From: Ilumatobacteraceae bacterium
Lineage (GTDB): Bacteria > Actinomycetota > Acidimicrobiia > Acidimicrobiales > Ilumatobacteraceae
Direction of reading: 5' to 3'
Length of the DNA: 32,145 nucleotides
Assembly (NCBI GenBank): GCA_023262325.1
Contig: JALRBS010000121.1
Coordinates: 1-32,145 of the forward strand
Part shown: piece by piece, positions 23,527 through 31,391 of the stretch
Layout: every line of letters starts with the position of its first letter
How positions within the stretch are numbered: position 1 is the first letter of the stretch
Notes under the pieces: generated by a model
Told to the model about the DNA's origin: nothing
The model's input: the letters and a program-made list of their open reading frames with translations, nothing else
Database searches by the model: none
Translations under genes and position numbers: made by a program

Positions 23527-24540
23527 ATGACGAGCACTGCGTTTGGCCATCTCCGATTGACCGAATGGACCTCCTGTGGCGGCTGTGCGGCGAAATGGGG
23601 AGCGTCGCTGCTTGCAGATCTGGTTGCTGACTTCCCGGTGTCGCACGACCCGTCGCTCGTTGTTGGACTTGCGCCTTTTGATGACGCCGCCGTGTACCGC
23701 GTGTCGGACGATGTTGCGATGGTGTCGACCACTGACTTCTTCCCTCCACTTGTCGATGACCCCTCGGACTTTGGCGCGATCGCCGCGGCGAATGCGTGTA
23801 GTGATGTCTTTGCAATGGGCGCACGAGTCGTGATGGCGATCAACGTCGCTGCCTTTCCCGAACACTTCCCTCGAGAGGCGATCGCCGCGATATTCGCGGC
23901 TGGCGCGGCGGTGGTTGCCGAGGCCGGTGGCACGGTTGCGGGTGGGCACACGATTCGTAACCCGGAGCCGATCTACGGACTTGCAGTACAGGGTGTGGTG
24001 CACCCCGATCGAGTCCTTCGAAAGTCGGGAGCGCAACCCGGCGACGTCGTGTTGCTGTCGAAGCCGCTCGGAACAGGTTTGACCTTGGCTGGAGGAACGG
24101 ATGGTGACCGCGCCGCGGCGATTGACGGGATGAAGCGCGTGAATCGTGCTGCCTCAGAGGTGCTTGTTGCGGCGGGCGCCGATGTGCACGCGGTCACCGA
24201 TGTCACTGGTTATGGGCTCGCTGGACACGGCTGGGAGGTTGCCGATCGATCCGGCGTGCGGCTCGTGATCGAGAGCGAGCAGTTGGTGGCGTATCCAGGC
24301 GCGCGGGAGGCTGCAGCGTCGGGGGTGCGCACTGGGGGAGATCCGCGAAATCGCGACTACGTAGCAAACAACTTTCAGTCGTCAGCGACCGACGTGGCAG
24401 AAGCACTGTGCTTCGATCCGCAGACCTCGGGCGGATTACTCGCAGCGGTGTCGCCGGAGTTGGCCAGTGATCTCCTTTCGCAGGGCTTCTGGCGCGTCGG
24501 AAACATCGAGCGCGGCGATCGAGGTGTCGTACTCGCATGA
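23527..24540 (+). CDS. selD: Selenide, water dikinase (selenophosphate synthase)
   Basis: A 337-residue SelD, which makes selenophosphate from selenide and ATP for selenocysteine, selenouridine or selenium-cofactor pathways. The N-terminal active site reads LTEWTSCGGCAAK: Cys20 and Lys23 keep the Cys-x2-Lys spacing of the catalytic pair, with a further Cys17. The metal-binding Asp of the PurM-like domain is in FDDAAVYR, VSTTDFFPPLVDDPSDFGAI carries another, and AANACSDVFAMGA and GGHTIRNPEPIYGLAVQGVV are typical. FDPQTSGGLLAAV is the C-terminal signature. No selA, selB, tRNA-Sec or ybbB-type gene is in the window, so its use is open. It is Cys-type, not itself a selenoprotein. It is translationally coupled to rnhB (ATGA). 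Confidence 0.92.
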   Translation: MTSTAFGHLRLTEWTSCGGCAAKWGASLLADLVADFPVSHDPSLVVGLAPFDDAAVYRVSDDVAMVSTTDFFPPLVDDPSDFGAIAAANACSDVFAMGARVVMAINVAAFPEHFPREAIAAIFAAGAAVVAEAGGTVAGGHTIRNPEPIYGLAVQGVVHPDRVLRKSGAQPGDVVLLSKPLGTGLTLAGGTDGDRAAAIDGMKRVNRAASEVLVAAGADVHAVTDVTGYGLAGHGWEVADRSGVRLVIESEQLVAYPGAREAAASGVRTGGDPRNRDYVANNFQSSATDVAEALCFDPQTSGGLLAAVSPELASDLLSQGFWRVGNIERGDRGVVLA

Positions 24541-25232
24541 CCAGGCGCCCATCCCGTGCGCAACCGGGGTTGAGCGTTGAGGAGACATTTCATGCTGACG
24601 GGCTGACCGTCGCAGGAATTGACGAAGTTGGCAAAGGTGCGTGGGCCGGGCCCCTCGTCGTCGGCATCGCTGTTGTCCCAAAGCACGCATATGGCGGAAC
24701 CGTTCCATCGGAAGTTCGTGACTCGAAGACGATGAGCGAGAAGTCTCGGGAGGCCGCATTTGACGTTGTGAGAGATTGGTCTTCAGCCTGGTCGACGGGG
24801 TGGGCAACTTCGCGTGAGTGCGATGAACTTGGTATGGCGGACGCACAACGACTCGCATGTCGGCGGGCGATTGAGAGCCTTTCGGTACCCGTTGATGTCG
24901 CAATTGTTGATGGGCGTTGGGACTTTGTCTCCCCTCAAATTCCGGTTGTTGAAATGCGGATCAAGGCTGACCGTGATTGCGCGAGCGTTGCTGCGGCGTC
25001 GGTACTCGCAAAGGTGGCTCGCGATCGCCATATGCGCGAGTTGGCGGTGCACTACCCGTATTGGTCGTTTGAGTCGAACAAGGGTTATCCATGCGGGCTT
25101 CATCGAGCTGGATTGCACGCCTGGGGCGCGAGTCACGAACACCGAACGTCGTGGGCATTTATGGACACTTGTGTTCCGTGGGCGGGCGCCAACCGACGAG
25201 AGCGCCGAGGTTCGCAAGGGCGGCTGTTCTAA
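24537..25232 (+). CDS. rnhB: Ribonuclease HII
   Basis: A 231-residue RNase HII, which nicks at single ribonucleotides in DNA and removes RNA from hybrids. The first catalytic motif is TVAGIDEVGKGAWAGPLVVG (Asp and Glu of IDE), where most relatives have GIDEAGRGPLAGP. VRDSKTMSEKSRE has the third acidic residue, MRIKADRDCASVAAASVLAK has the fourth, and FESNKGYPCGLH is typical. About 20 extra N-terminal residues and an Arg-rich tail flank the domain. ATG 24537 overlaps the selD TGA by 4 bp, so translation is probably coupled. Its TAA stop interlocks with the convergent znuB stop. Confidence 0.92.
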   Translation: MTRRPSRAQPGLSVEETFHADGLTVAGIDEVGKGAWAGPLVVGIAVVPKHAYGGTVPSEVRDSKTMSEKSREAAFDVVRDWSSAWSTGWATSRECDELGMADAQRLACRRAIESLSVPVDVAIVDGRWDFVSPQIPVVEMRIKADRDCASVAAASVLAKVARDRHMRELAVHYPYWSFESNKGYPCGLHRAGLHAWGASHEHRTSWAFMDTCVPWAGANRRERRGSQGRLF

Positions 25233-26092
25233 CCGACGGCGTGACCACTTCGGGAAAGCGCTTGATGCACCCGGCGAATGATGAGCGCGAGAAAGAACAC
25301 CGTGACGTTGATGAGAGCCATTGTCGCTCCGGCAGCAGTTCGTTGGTGGTAGCTAATGATGAGCCCGACGTAGGAGCACATCACGCCAATTCCGACCGCT
25401 AGTAACACGATCTTCGACACTCGACGAGCGATGAGCGATGCCGTCGCCGGGGGCGCGACGAGAAACGCAAAGACGAGCAGACTGCCAACAGTTTCAAACG
25501 AGGCAACGATGACAAGCGCAATTAATGCGAGGAGCGCTCCGTGAACAAGTTGGGGGCGAAAGCCGGCCATCTTTGATTGCAGCGGATCGAAGGTGCCCAT
25601 GAGTAGCGCTCGATGTAGAAACACGATCGATGTCACTGCAACGACTGCGATGACCCCGAGTCGGGCGATATCACTACCGTCGACCGCGCTGATTGAGCCG
25701 AAGAGAAATCGTGAAAGGTCGCCCGCCCCTTGCGAGGATGACATGACGACCACGGCGAGTGCGAGAAATCCGACAAACAGAATGCCGATGGATGCATCGT
25801 CGGGTAGCGGTGAGTTCGATCGAATCGTCGAGATGCCACCAACCATGACGAGTGCCGCGATGATGGCGCCAAGAGATGTGTTTGCGCCAAATGCCCATGC
25901 GATTGCGATTCCCGGAAGTACTCCATGCGCGAGCGCATCCCCAAGGAAGGTGAGCCCACGAAGAAGCACCCAGGTTCCGATCGTCGAGGTACAGACCACC
26001 GCCAGCGTTGCTGCGAGTGCTGCATCCCGCATGAACATGTTGTCGATCATCGGTGCCACCCAGAATGACCACGGATGCAGCAGCCAGTTCAT
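25229..26092 (-). CDS. znuB: Zinc/manganese ABC transporter permease (ZnuB-like)
   Basis: A 287-residue ABC-3 family permease for Zn2+ or Mn2+ with about eight membrane segments. GTWVLLRGLTFLGDALAHGV followed by LPGIAIAW is the family hallmark, and DDASIGILFVGFLALAVVVM and SFETVGSLLVFAFLVAPPAT are the cytoplasmic coupling and membrane signatures. It forms a membrane dimer working with the ATPase at 27063 and the binding protein at 26089. Its start overlaps the znuA stop (ATGA), so they are one translational unit. Zinc rather than manganese is inferred from the Zur-type control region and the regulator. Confidence 0.9.
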   Translation of the reverse strand: MNWLLHPWSFWVAPMIDNMFMRDAALAATLAVVCTSTIGTWVLLRGLTFLGDALAHGVLPGIAIAWAFGANTSLGAIIAALVMVGGISTIRSNSPLPDDASIGILFVGFLALAVVVMSSSQGAGDLSRFLFGSISAVDGSDIARLGVIAVVAVTSIVFLHRALLMGTFDPLQSKMAGFRPQLVHGALLALIALVIVASFETVGSLLVFAFLVAPPATASLIARRVSKIVLLAVGIGVMCSYVGLIISYHQRTAAGATMALINVTVFFLALIIRRVHQALSRSGHAVG

Positions 26093-27042
26093 GGGGTTGC
26101 TCCGTTCGCTGCGAGTCCCATCGACATTCGCTCAGCCATCGTTGCCATGAGGGTCACATAGTCCTTGCCGTACTCGGCGCCCGAGGTGAGGGTGGCGGTC
26201 AGCAGTGGAACGATCTCGATGTTGAGGCGCTCTGCGAGCGCGCTCGATTCAGCGTCGCTGCTCTCGGCGTCGGTGAAGATGACGCGAATGTCGAGGCGCT
26301 CAATTGTCGACGCCAGGTCAGCGAGATCGGCGGGATTCGGCTCGCTCAATGTGGTCGTTGATGGAATGACCGATCCAACGACTGTGAGGTTGTAACGATG
26401 CGCAAAGTAGGCGAGCGCGTCGTGGTTTGTGACGATGGAGCGCTGATCTTGGGCGAGGGGAGCGATGAGCGTCTCGATGTACGCATCGAGCGTTTCGAGG
26501 TCGTCGACGTAGTCAGTTGTGCATGACGAAATTTGTGTGGATGGTAAGCCGGCTTCGATCGCCGCCGATCTGATGTCCTCGACCTTCTCGATCACGAGTT
26601 GTGGATCGAGCCAGATGTGTGGATCCAGTGTCGACGAGTGTTCTTCATTTGGTTCCGCTGAATTTCCGCTCGGCAGAAGGTCGACGTTGTCGGTCATGTA
26701 GCGCACGCGAGTCGTCGTTGTTGCGGCGAGGTCGAGAAGATCGGTGAGGCCGTGCTCTAGGTCAAGCCCGTTGGCAATGATGAGTGAGGCACGTTCGATG
26801 TCGGATCGGCTCGCCATCGACGGTTCCCACGAGTGCGGGTCGCTACCAATCGGAATAATCGAGTTGACCGGGTAGTCGCAAAGTGCTCGAGAAGCGATAT
26901 CTGCCCATATTGACGTCGTTGCAACGATCTGCGGATCGGCTGCATTGTCCGCAATCTCATCGTCAGCAGGTGCGCAACTCGATGCAGCGAATATCCCAAC
27001 TGCAGCGATGGCAGCAACTCTCCGTCGCAGAATGAGAATCAT
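26089..27042 (-). CDS. znuA: Zinc-binding lipoprotein of an ABC transporter (ZnuA-like)
   Basis: A 317-residue cluster A-I substrate-binding lipoprotein. The N terminus MILILRRRVAAIAAVGIFAA followed by SSC is a lipoprotein signal with the lipid-anchored Cys near residue 23. Metal-binding positions are visible: His in GSDPHSWEPS, His in LDPHIWLDP, His in TNHDALAYFAHRYNL, and an acidic residue in RVIFTDAESS. The His-rich loop found in many zinc binders is absent; that stretch is acidic (NSAEPNEEHSSTLD). The start at 27042 is chosen for the signal peptide and TACTCT 7 nt upstream; longer readings cross the promoter. The start codon lies within the palindromic metal-regulator box. Confidence 0.9.
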   Translation of the reverse strand: MILILRRRVAAIAAVGIFAASSCAPADDEIADNAADPQIVATTSIWADIASRALCDYPVNSIIPIGSDPHSWEPSMASRSDIERASLIIANGLDLEHGLTDLLDLAATTTTRVRYMTDNVDLLPSGNSAEPNEEHSSTLDPHIWLDPQLVIEKVEDIRSAAIEAGLPSTQISSCTTDYVDDLETLDAYIETLIAPLAQDQRSIVTNHDALAYFAHRYNLTVVGSVIPSTTTLSEPNPADLADLASTIERLDIRVIFTDAESSDAESSALAERLNIEIVPLLTATLTSGAEYGKDYVTLMATMAERMSMGLAANGATP

Positions 27043-27047
27043 TCTCA
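27033..27047. promoter_or_regulatory. Zur/Fur-type operator overlapping the znuA start
   Basis: TGAGAAT-C-ATTCTCA, a perfect 7-1-7 palindrome of the Fur/Zur class. It covers the znuA start codon and probable transcription start, and sits 1 bp from the znuC -10, so one bound repressor could silence both directions. Confidence 0.85.
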
Positions 27048-27048
27048 G

Positions 27049-27055
27049 TAGAGTA
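27049..27055. promoter_or_regulatory. Shared bidirectional -10 element TAGAGTA
   Basis: Read on +, TAGAGT (27049-27054) is 8 nt before the znuC GTG 27063. Read on -, TACTCT (27055-27050) is 7 nt before the znuA ATG 27042. The same seven base pairs serve as -10 in both directions. Confidence 0.7.
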
Positions 27056-27062
27056 TGCAGGC

Positions 27063-27983
27063 GTGAGGAGCGAAACAACCCCCAGTGCTGGGAGAAGTGT
27101 GACGAGTCGAGAGACTGCCGCAATCACGCTGGCTGGCGCATGCATGCATTGGGGGCCGCGCGTTGCACTCGCACCGGTGGACCTCGATATCACTGCTGGT
27201 AGTTCGGTCGCAATCGTCGGTGCGAACGGCAGCGGAAAGAGTACGTTGTTGCATCTCATCGCCGGCCTCATCACGCCGCCGGACGGCACGGTTGTCACCT
27301 CTGGGCGAATCGCGCTCGTCGCACAGCACCAACACCACCATGGCTGGATGCCGCTGTCTGTCGAAGAGGTCCTTCGCATGGGTCGTTACCGCTCGTGGAC
27401 TGCGCCACTTCGACGAACAGATCGAGTTGCGATCGACGAGGCCGCGGAGCGTCTCGAGGTTGCCGATTTGCGTCGACGGTCGTACGGCGAACTTTCGGGT
27501 GGACAACGGCAACGAGTGCTCATCGCCAAGGCGGTCGCGTCGGGAGCCAACATTCTGTTGCTCGATGAGCCGATCACCGGTCTCGACTTACCAAGTCAGG
27601 CAACGATTCTCGAAGTCATCGATGACCATGCACATCGAGGCGGCATTGTGTTGTACTCGACCCATCACCTCGGCGAGGCGCGTCGAGCGAGTCGTGTCGT
27701 GCTGTTGGCCGGTTGCGTCCTTGCTGACGGCGCACCCGATGAGGTACTCGTGCCGTCGCTGCTCGCCGAGGCGTTCGGGGGTCGAATGGTTGCAGCGAAC
27801 GCGATCGTCGTCGACGAACACCATCACCACGGTCTCGAAGGATCAGTCGCCGATCTTGCCGCACATCTCGACGTTCACGGTCACCATCACGGGCATGACC
27901 ACGACCACCATCATGAGCATGACGATGGGCATCAGGTTGCCCCGTCGAGCCCTCCGAACACCGCTGAAGCAGCCTCCTCATGA
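27063..27983 (+). CDS. znuC: Zinc ABC transporter ATP-binding protein with His-rich C terminus (ZnuC-like)
   Basis: A 306-residue ABC ATPase. Walker A is VGANGSGKS, the Q-loop is VAQHQHHHG, the signature is SYGELSGGQRQRVLIAK, Walker B is ILLLDEPITGLD, and the switch His is in STHHLGEA. The last 60 residues are unusual: EHHHHG, then HGHHHGHDHDHHHEHDDGH, a strong metal-binding stretch that ordinary ZnuC proteins lack. About 27 extra residues precede the domain. The start is GTG 27063, with TAGAGT 8 nt upstream. The 3' end overlaps zur by 4 bp (ATGA). It is split from znuA-znuB, which run the other way. Confidence 0.9.
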   Translation: MRSETTPSAGRSVTSRETAAITLAGACMHWGPRVALAPVDLDITAGSSVAIVGANGSGKSTLLHLIAGLITPPDGTVVTSGRIALVAQHQHHHGWMPLSVEEVLRMGRYRSWTAPLRRTDRVAIDEAAERLEVADLRRRSYGELSGGQRQRVLIAKAVASGANILLLDEPITGLDLPSQATILEVIDDHAHRGGIVLYSTHHLGEARRASRVVLLAGCVLADGAPDEVLVPSLLAEAFGGRMVAANAIVVDEHHHHGLEGSVADLAAHLDVHGHHHGHDHDHHHEHDDGHQVAPSSPPNTAEAASS

Positions 27984-28468
27984 GCGCATCGGTCACGAGT
28001 TCATCGATCGCAGCGAACGGTGACGGTGCGCTTCACGCCGCAGTGCGTGAACTGCTCATCGCTGCCGGGGTGACGTACACGTCCAATCGTCACGCAATTG
28101 TCGAGGTGCTTTTAAGCGCCGGTCCGCTGACATTGCCCGAAATTCTGCATGAACGGAAGGACCTGGCGCAGAGTTCGGCGTATCGCAACCTGTCCGTTCT
28201 CGTCGAAACCGGAGTTGTTCGTCGCATCGTTCACGACCACGACCACGCGAGATTCGAGCTCGACGAACAACTCACCGGTCACCATCATCACCATCTCGTC
28301 TGTTCGCAATGTGGCCTCGTCGTTGACGTCGACCTCCCGATGGCACTCGAACAGGAACTTGATCGAGCGCTTGAGCGAGTCGCAACGCGATCAGGGTTCA
28401 CGCTCGACGGGCACGATCTTGACATTCGCGGCAAGTGCACCCGTTGCTGCGCGCCCGTTCGCAGCTAG
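27980..28468 (+). CDS. zur: Fur-family metalloregulator, probably Zur
   Basis: A 162-residue Fur-superfamily repressor. The winged-helix domain spans about residues 20-90 (YTSNRHAIVEVLLSAGPLTL, then KDLAQSSAYRNLSVLVETGV). The metal and dimerisation domain follows: RFELDEQLTGHHHHHLVCSQ supplies the His cluster, and CSQC and CTRC are the two structural-zinc Cys pairs. Fur and Zur cannot be separated by motif alone. Location in one transcript with znuC, next to a 7-1-7 operator, argues for Zur. Start ATG 27980 overlaps the znuC stop. Its TAG stop interlocks with that of the convergent mycoredoxin gene (CTAG). Confidence 0.88.
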   Translation: MSASVTSSSIAANGDGALHAAVRELLIAAGVTYTSNRHAIVEVLLSAGPLTLPEILHERKDLAQSSAYRNLSVLVETGVVRRIVHDHDHARFELDEQLTGHHHHHLVCSQCGLVVDVDLPMALEQELDRALERVATRSGFTLDGHDLDIRGKCTRCCAPVRS

Positions 28469-28731
28469 GCGGGCAATAGATGAGGAGCATGCTCCTCGAG
28501 GTAACGAACGACGTCGTGAATCGACGGGTTGACGAAGCCAACGTCGCCGATGACAACCGTCGGCACCGTCTCGTTGCCTCGCGCAAAGGAGCGCACCGTG
28601 GCCGCCGCCTCGGGCTCCTCCCAGATGTTGTGGTCGGTTGTCACGATGCCGTGGGCGTCGAGGCCACGTCGCAACATCGAACAGAATGGACACCCTGGGC
28701 GCCAGAAATACGTGACCCCATTAGGCGCCAT
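28465..28731 (-). CDS. Mycoredoxin/glutaredoxin-like thiol oxidoreductase
   Basis: An 88-residue thioredoxin-fold protein with the redox motif WRPGCPFCSMLRRGL (C14, C17), the cis-Pro segment ETVPTVVIGD and the C-terminal NPSIHDVVRYL. WRPGCP(F/Y)C is characteristic of actinobacterial mycoredoxin-like proteins, which reduce mycothiol mixed disulfides; plain glutaredoxin activity is the alternative. Its ATG overlaps the end of the upstream SRPBCC gene by 11 bp, so they share a transcript. Its stop interlocks with zur on the other strand. Confidence 0.85.
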   Translation of the reverse strand: MAPNGVTYFWRPGCPFCSMLRRGLDAHGIVTTDHNIWEEPEAAATVRSFARGNETVPTVVIGDVGFVNPSIHDVVRYLEEHAPHLLPA

Positions 28732-29176
28732 CGTTTGAACTTTCGAACAGCGCAGCGAGTCGACTCAGCGTTTCGACGATTGCCTTGCGATTGCGTTCGG
28801 GATACCCCATGCGTTCGATGTATCGAGGCGCCTTTGAGGTTGACCAGTCAAACGTCTCGGTGACGAGCGTGCCGTCACCGTCCGGCGTGAGGGAGTACCG
28901 CCACCGATGTCCTCCAAGGTGCGCCCAGGCGATCAAACGGTCAGTTTCGAATTCGACAACACGGTTCGTCATTCGATACGGAATCGGGCCGAGCTTCATA
29001 TTCATGGTGAACGACGAGCCCTCGCCGAGCGTCTGGTCCCCACCCCGTTGCAGACGGACCATTCCCGAACCATCGAATCGATGATGTTGATTGGGGTTGC
29101 GCAGAAGTTCGAAGATTTCGGACGGCGACGCGTTTACGCGAATCGAGGCCGAAGACTGTTGGGCCGGGGGTGTCAC
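28721..29176 (-). CDS. SRPBCC (START/Bet v 1-like) superfamily protein
   Basis: A 151-residue SRPBCC-fold protein, polyketide cyclase/dehydrase type. SASIRVNASPSEIFELLRNP at the N terminus, RLIAWAHLGGHRWRYSLTPD and TLVTETFDWSTSKAPRYIER are typical of the hydrophobic-cavity family. Substrate is not predictable; members bind lipids, polyketides or quinones. The start is GTG 29176 with TATCGT 7 nt upstream, an apparently leaderless transcript also carrying the mycoredoxin gene. It lies 50 bp downstream of trkA on the same strand. Confidence 0.8.
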   Translation of the reverse strand: MTPPAQQSSASIRVNASPSEIFELLRNPNQHHRFDGSGMVRLQRGGDQTLGEGSSFTMNMKLGPIPYRMTNRVVEFETDRLIAWAHLGGHRWRYSLTPDGDGTLVTETFDWSTSKAPRYIERMGYPERNRKAIVETLSRLAALFESSNDGA

Positions 29177-29183
29177 AGCGCGG

Positions 29184-29189
29184 ACGATA
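29184..29189 (-). promoter_or_regulatory. -10 box TATCGT of the SRPBCC gene
   Basis: On the minus strand TATCGT is followed by 7 nt (CCGCGCT) and GTG 29176. This makes the SRPBCC-mycoredoxin pair a unit separate from trk. Confidence 0.55.
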
Positions 29190-29226
29190 TCGCTCGGCGT
29201 CGAGATGTGCCTATCTCATCGAGGAA

Positions 29227-29979
29227 TTAGTCAGAGTTGGCAAACTGCTCAACGTCATCGGGGTGTCCAGCGACAACGATGTGGTCATTTTCTCCGAGCA
29301 CAGTGTCGGACTCCGCGTAGGTGAACTTGCCACCTTCTGGCTTGATGCAGACAACCGTCACTTTGAATTCGGCACGAATACGAGCCTCGCCCAACGTCTT
29401 TCCGGCGCACCGCGACGGAACGATCATCTGGCTGATCACGAACTCGTCATTCGGGTCAAGCACCTCGTCAACCTCGTCCGACGCGTTGAGTCGGACGAAC
29501 TCTTCAAGGCGTCCAGTCACGAGGTGCGCAACGCGCTCGCCCATCTCGGCTTCAGGGAAGACGACGTGATGCGCGCCGACCTTCGAGAGAATGCGACCGT
29601 GGTCTGCGGTAATTGCTTTCGCCCAAATGTTCTGTATCTCGAGTTCGACAAGTAATGCGGTTGTGAGCACACTCGCTTCAATACCGCTGCCGATACACAC
29701 TGCGACGGTGAGTGCCTCGTGCACGCCGAGCGAGCGAAGTGCACGTTCACTTGTTGTGTCCGCTTGCGCGACGTGGGTGAGTTCGCCCTTCATCTCGTCG
29801 ACGCGTGTCGGATTACGGTCGATGCCGAGCACGGGATGACCGAGCCGCATCAGTTCGTGCGCGAGTGCAGAGCCAAATCGGCCGAGCCCGATCACGACAA
29901 TTTCGCCGGTGTGCTCAAAACGCGAGGATCGAATGCCCTCGAGCATGTTCTGCACGTTGTGAATAATTCGTTCAGCCAA
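29227..29979 (-). CDS. trkA: Potassium uptake regulatory protein TrkA/KtrA (RCK)
   Basis: A 250-residue RCK protein forming the cytoplasmic gating ring of a Trk/Ktr potassium system. The NAD/ATP-binding Rossmann motif is EIVVIGLGRFGSALAHELMR. LGIDRNPTRVDE holds the acidic ribose-binding residue. A TrkA_C domain follows (VISQMIVPSRCAGKTLGEA, then FKVTVVCIKPEGG, then GENDHIVVAGHPDDVEQF). The most likely start is TTG 29979, overlapping the trkH stop by 8 bp. Residues 1-25 before the Rossmann fold are somewhat long, and internal ATG or GTG starts are possible. It is a single-RCK form of about half the length of E. coli TrkA. Confidence 0.9.
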   Translation of the reverse strand: MAERIIHNVQNMLEGIRSSRFEHTGEIVVIGLGRFGSALAHELMRLGHPVLGIDRNPTRVDEMKGELTHVAQADTTSERALRSLGVHEALTVAVCIGSGIEASVLTTALLVELEIQNIWAKAITADHGRILSKVGAHHVVFPEAEMGERVAHLVTGRLEEFVRLNASDEVDEVLDPNDEFVISQMIVPSRCAGKTLGEARIRAEFKVTVVCIKPEGGKFTYAESDTVLGENDHIVVAGHPDDVEQFANSD

Positions 29980-31378
29980 TGATCGGACGCTCCTCGGGAT
30001 AACGATAGGGCAGGTCTCGGCTCTTCAGCGCGATTGCGGTCACGAAGGTCATTGGACCAATACGACCAGCGAGCATGACGAGAACGAGCAGGAATCGGGA
30101 GATCTCATTGAGCTGGCTCGTAATTCCCGTAGAGAGGCCGACGGTGCCGAATGCGGAGGTTGCCTCGAATAACGCAGGTGTGAGAGTGATATCCATGGTG
30201 CCAACGAGCACAAGTGCAGTGCCGACGACGAGACCGACGGACAGCAACGCGATGGTGATCGCTTGACGGACGACACCTCGAGACAGTCGACGTCCGAACG
30301 CATTTACGTCATTGCGGCCGCGCACCTCTGCCCAGATCACGAAACCAAGCACTGCAAAGGTCGTCACCTTGATGCCACCACTTGTCGACGCCGGACCCGC
30401 ACCAATGAACATGAGTGTGGTGACGAGTAGCAGCGTCGGTTCTTGCAGGCCGCCGATGTCGATCGAGTTGAATCCTGCTGTACGCGGTGTGGTGCCCTGG
30501 AACCACGCGGCGAGGATACGTTCGCCAACTCCCATCTCACCGAGTGTCTTGCTGTTACGCCATTCGAGAATTGCAACCGCCACGGGTCCAAACACGAGAA
30601 GTGCTCCGGTTGCCGCGACGGTGATTTTCGCGTGAAGACTCCATCGCTGCGGATCGATACGCAACAACCCGCGTCGGCTCGTTCGTCGCCCACTCGGGCC
30701 GGTGCCGCGCACTTGGCGGAGCACCTCGATGATGATTGGAAATCCGAGCCCACCGAGAATGAACGCGACCGAGATCGGAAGGAGAATGTAGGCATCTCCT
30801 GAGAATTGCTCAAGCGAGTCGGAGTACAGCGAAATTCCGGCGTTGTTGAACGAGGCGATCGAGTGGAACAGTCCCGAATACGCGGCGCGTAGCGGTGTTT
30901 CGTATCCGGCAAGCCAGAGTCGGGCAAAGAGCACGATCGCCAAGGTTCCTTCGATGATGAGCGTGATCTCGGCGACGCGTCGGAGAATGCCGCGGAGATC
31001 AACCTCGGCGAGCGTGCCGGAATCGAGACTTCCGAATTCGGCTTCGGCGAGGCGTCGTTGGCTGAGTCCCATTCGATGCGATGCCACGACGCTGAGAATC
31101 GCGCCGATCGCCATGATGCCGAACCCACCGATTTGAATGAGGATGAGAAGAATGAGTTCGCCGTAGATGCTGAATGACCCGATATCAATCGTTGCGAGAC
31201 CGGTAACTGTCGTCGCCGATGTCGCGGCAAATAGGGAGTCCACGAATGGTGGCAGCGGCCCATCGAAGGCGAACGGCAAGCGAAGAAGAAGTGCGCCGAC
31301 GAATATGAGCGACGCAAAGGCGGAGAGCACGAGACGTGCTGGATTTTCCGTCGCCCTTATCAACCGCCGTTGTGGCAC
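29972..31378 (-). CDS. trkH: Potassium transporter membrane subunit TrkH/KtrB
   Basis: A cation channel-like transporter of about 468 residues with four M1-P-M2 repeats. The filter glycines are visible in ATSATTVTGLATI (P1), IASFNNAGISL (P2), GTTPRTAGFNSI (P3) and ATSAFGTVGLSTGI (P4). GPASTSGGIKVTTF and the C-terminal AGRIGPMTFVTAI are typical. I place the start at GTG 31378 (VPQRRLIRATENPARLVLSA), with TAACGT exactly 7 nt upstream. ATG 31435 would add 19 Arg/Asp-rich residues with no signal before them. Length and topology fit TrkH/KtrB. It is translationally linked to trkA. Confidence 0.9.
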   Translation of the reverse strand: MPQRRLIRATENPARLVLSAFASLIFVGALLLRLPFAFDGPLPPFVDSLFAATSATTVTGLATIDIGSFSIYGELILLILIQIGGFGIMAIGAILSVVASHRMGLSQRRLAEAEFGSLDSGTLAEVDLRGILRRVAEITLIIEGTLAIVLFARLWLAGYETPLRAAYSGLFHSIASFNNAGISLYSDSLEQFSGDAYILLPISVAFILGGLGFPIIIEVLRQVRGTGPSGRRTSRRGLLRIDPQRWSLHAKITVAATGALLVFGPVAVAILEWRNSKTLGEMGVGERILAAWFQGTTPRTAGFNSIDIGGLQEPTLLLVTTLMFIGAGPASTSGGIKVTTFAVLGFVIWAEVRGRNDVNAFGRRLSRGVVRQAITIALLSVGLVVGTALVLVGTMDITLTPALFEATSAFGTVGLSTGITSQLNEISRFLLVLVMLAGRIGPMTFVTAIALKSRDLPYRYPEERPIIG

Positions 31379-31385
31379 ATCGTTG

Positions 31386-31391
31386 ACGTTA
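31386..31391 (-). promoter_or_regulatory. -10 box TAACGT of trkH
   Basis: On the minus strand TAACGT is followed by 7 nt (CAACGAT) and GTG 31378. It lies inside the longer reading of trkH, arguing for the shorter one. Confidence 0.5.
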
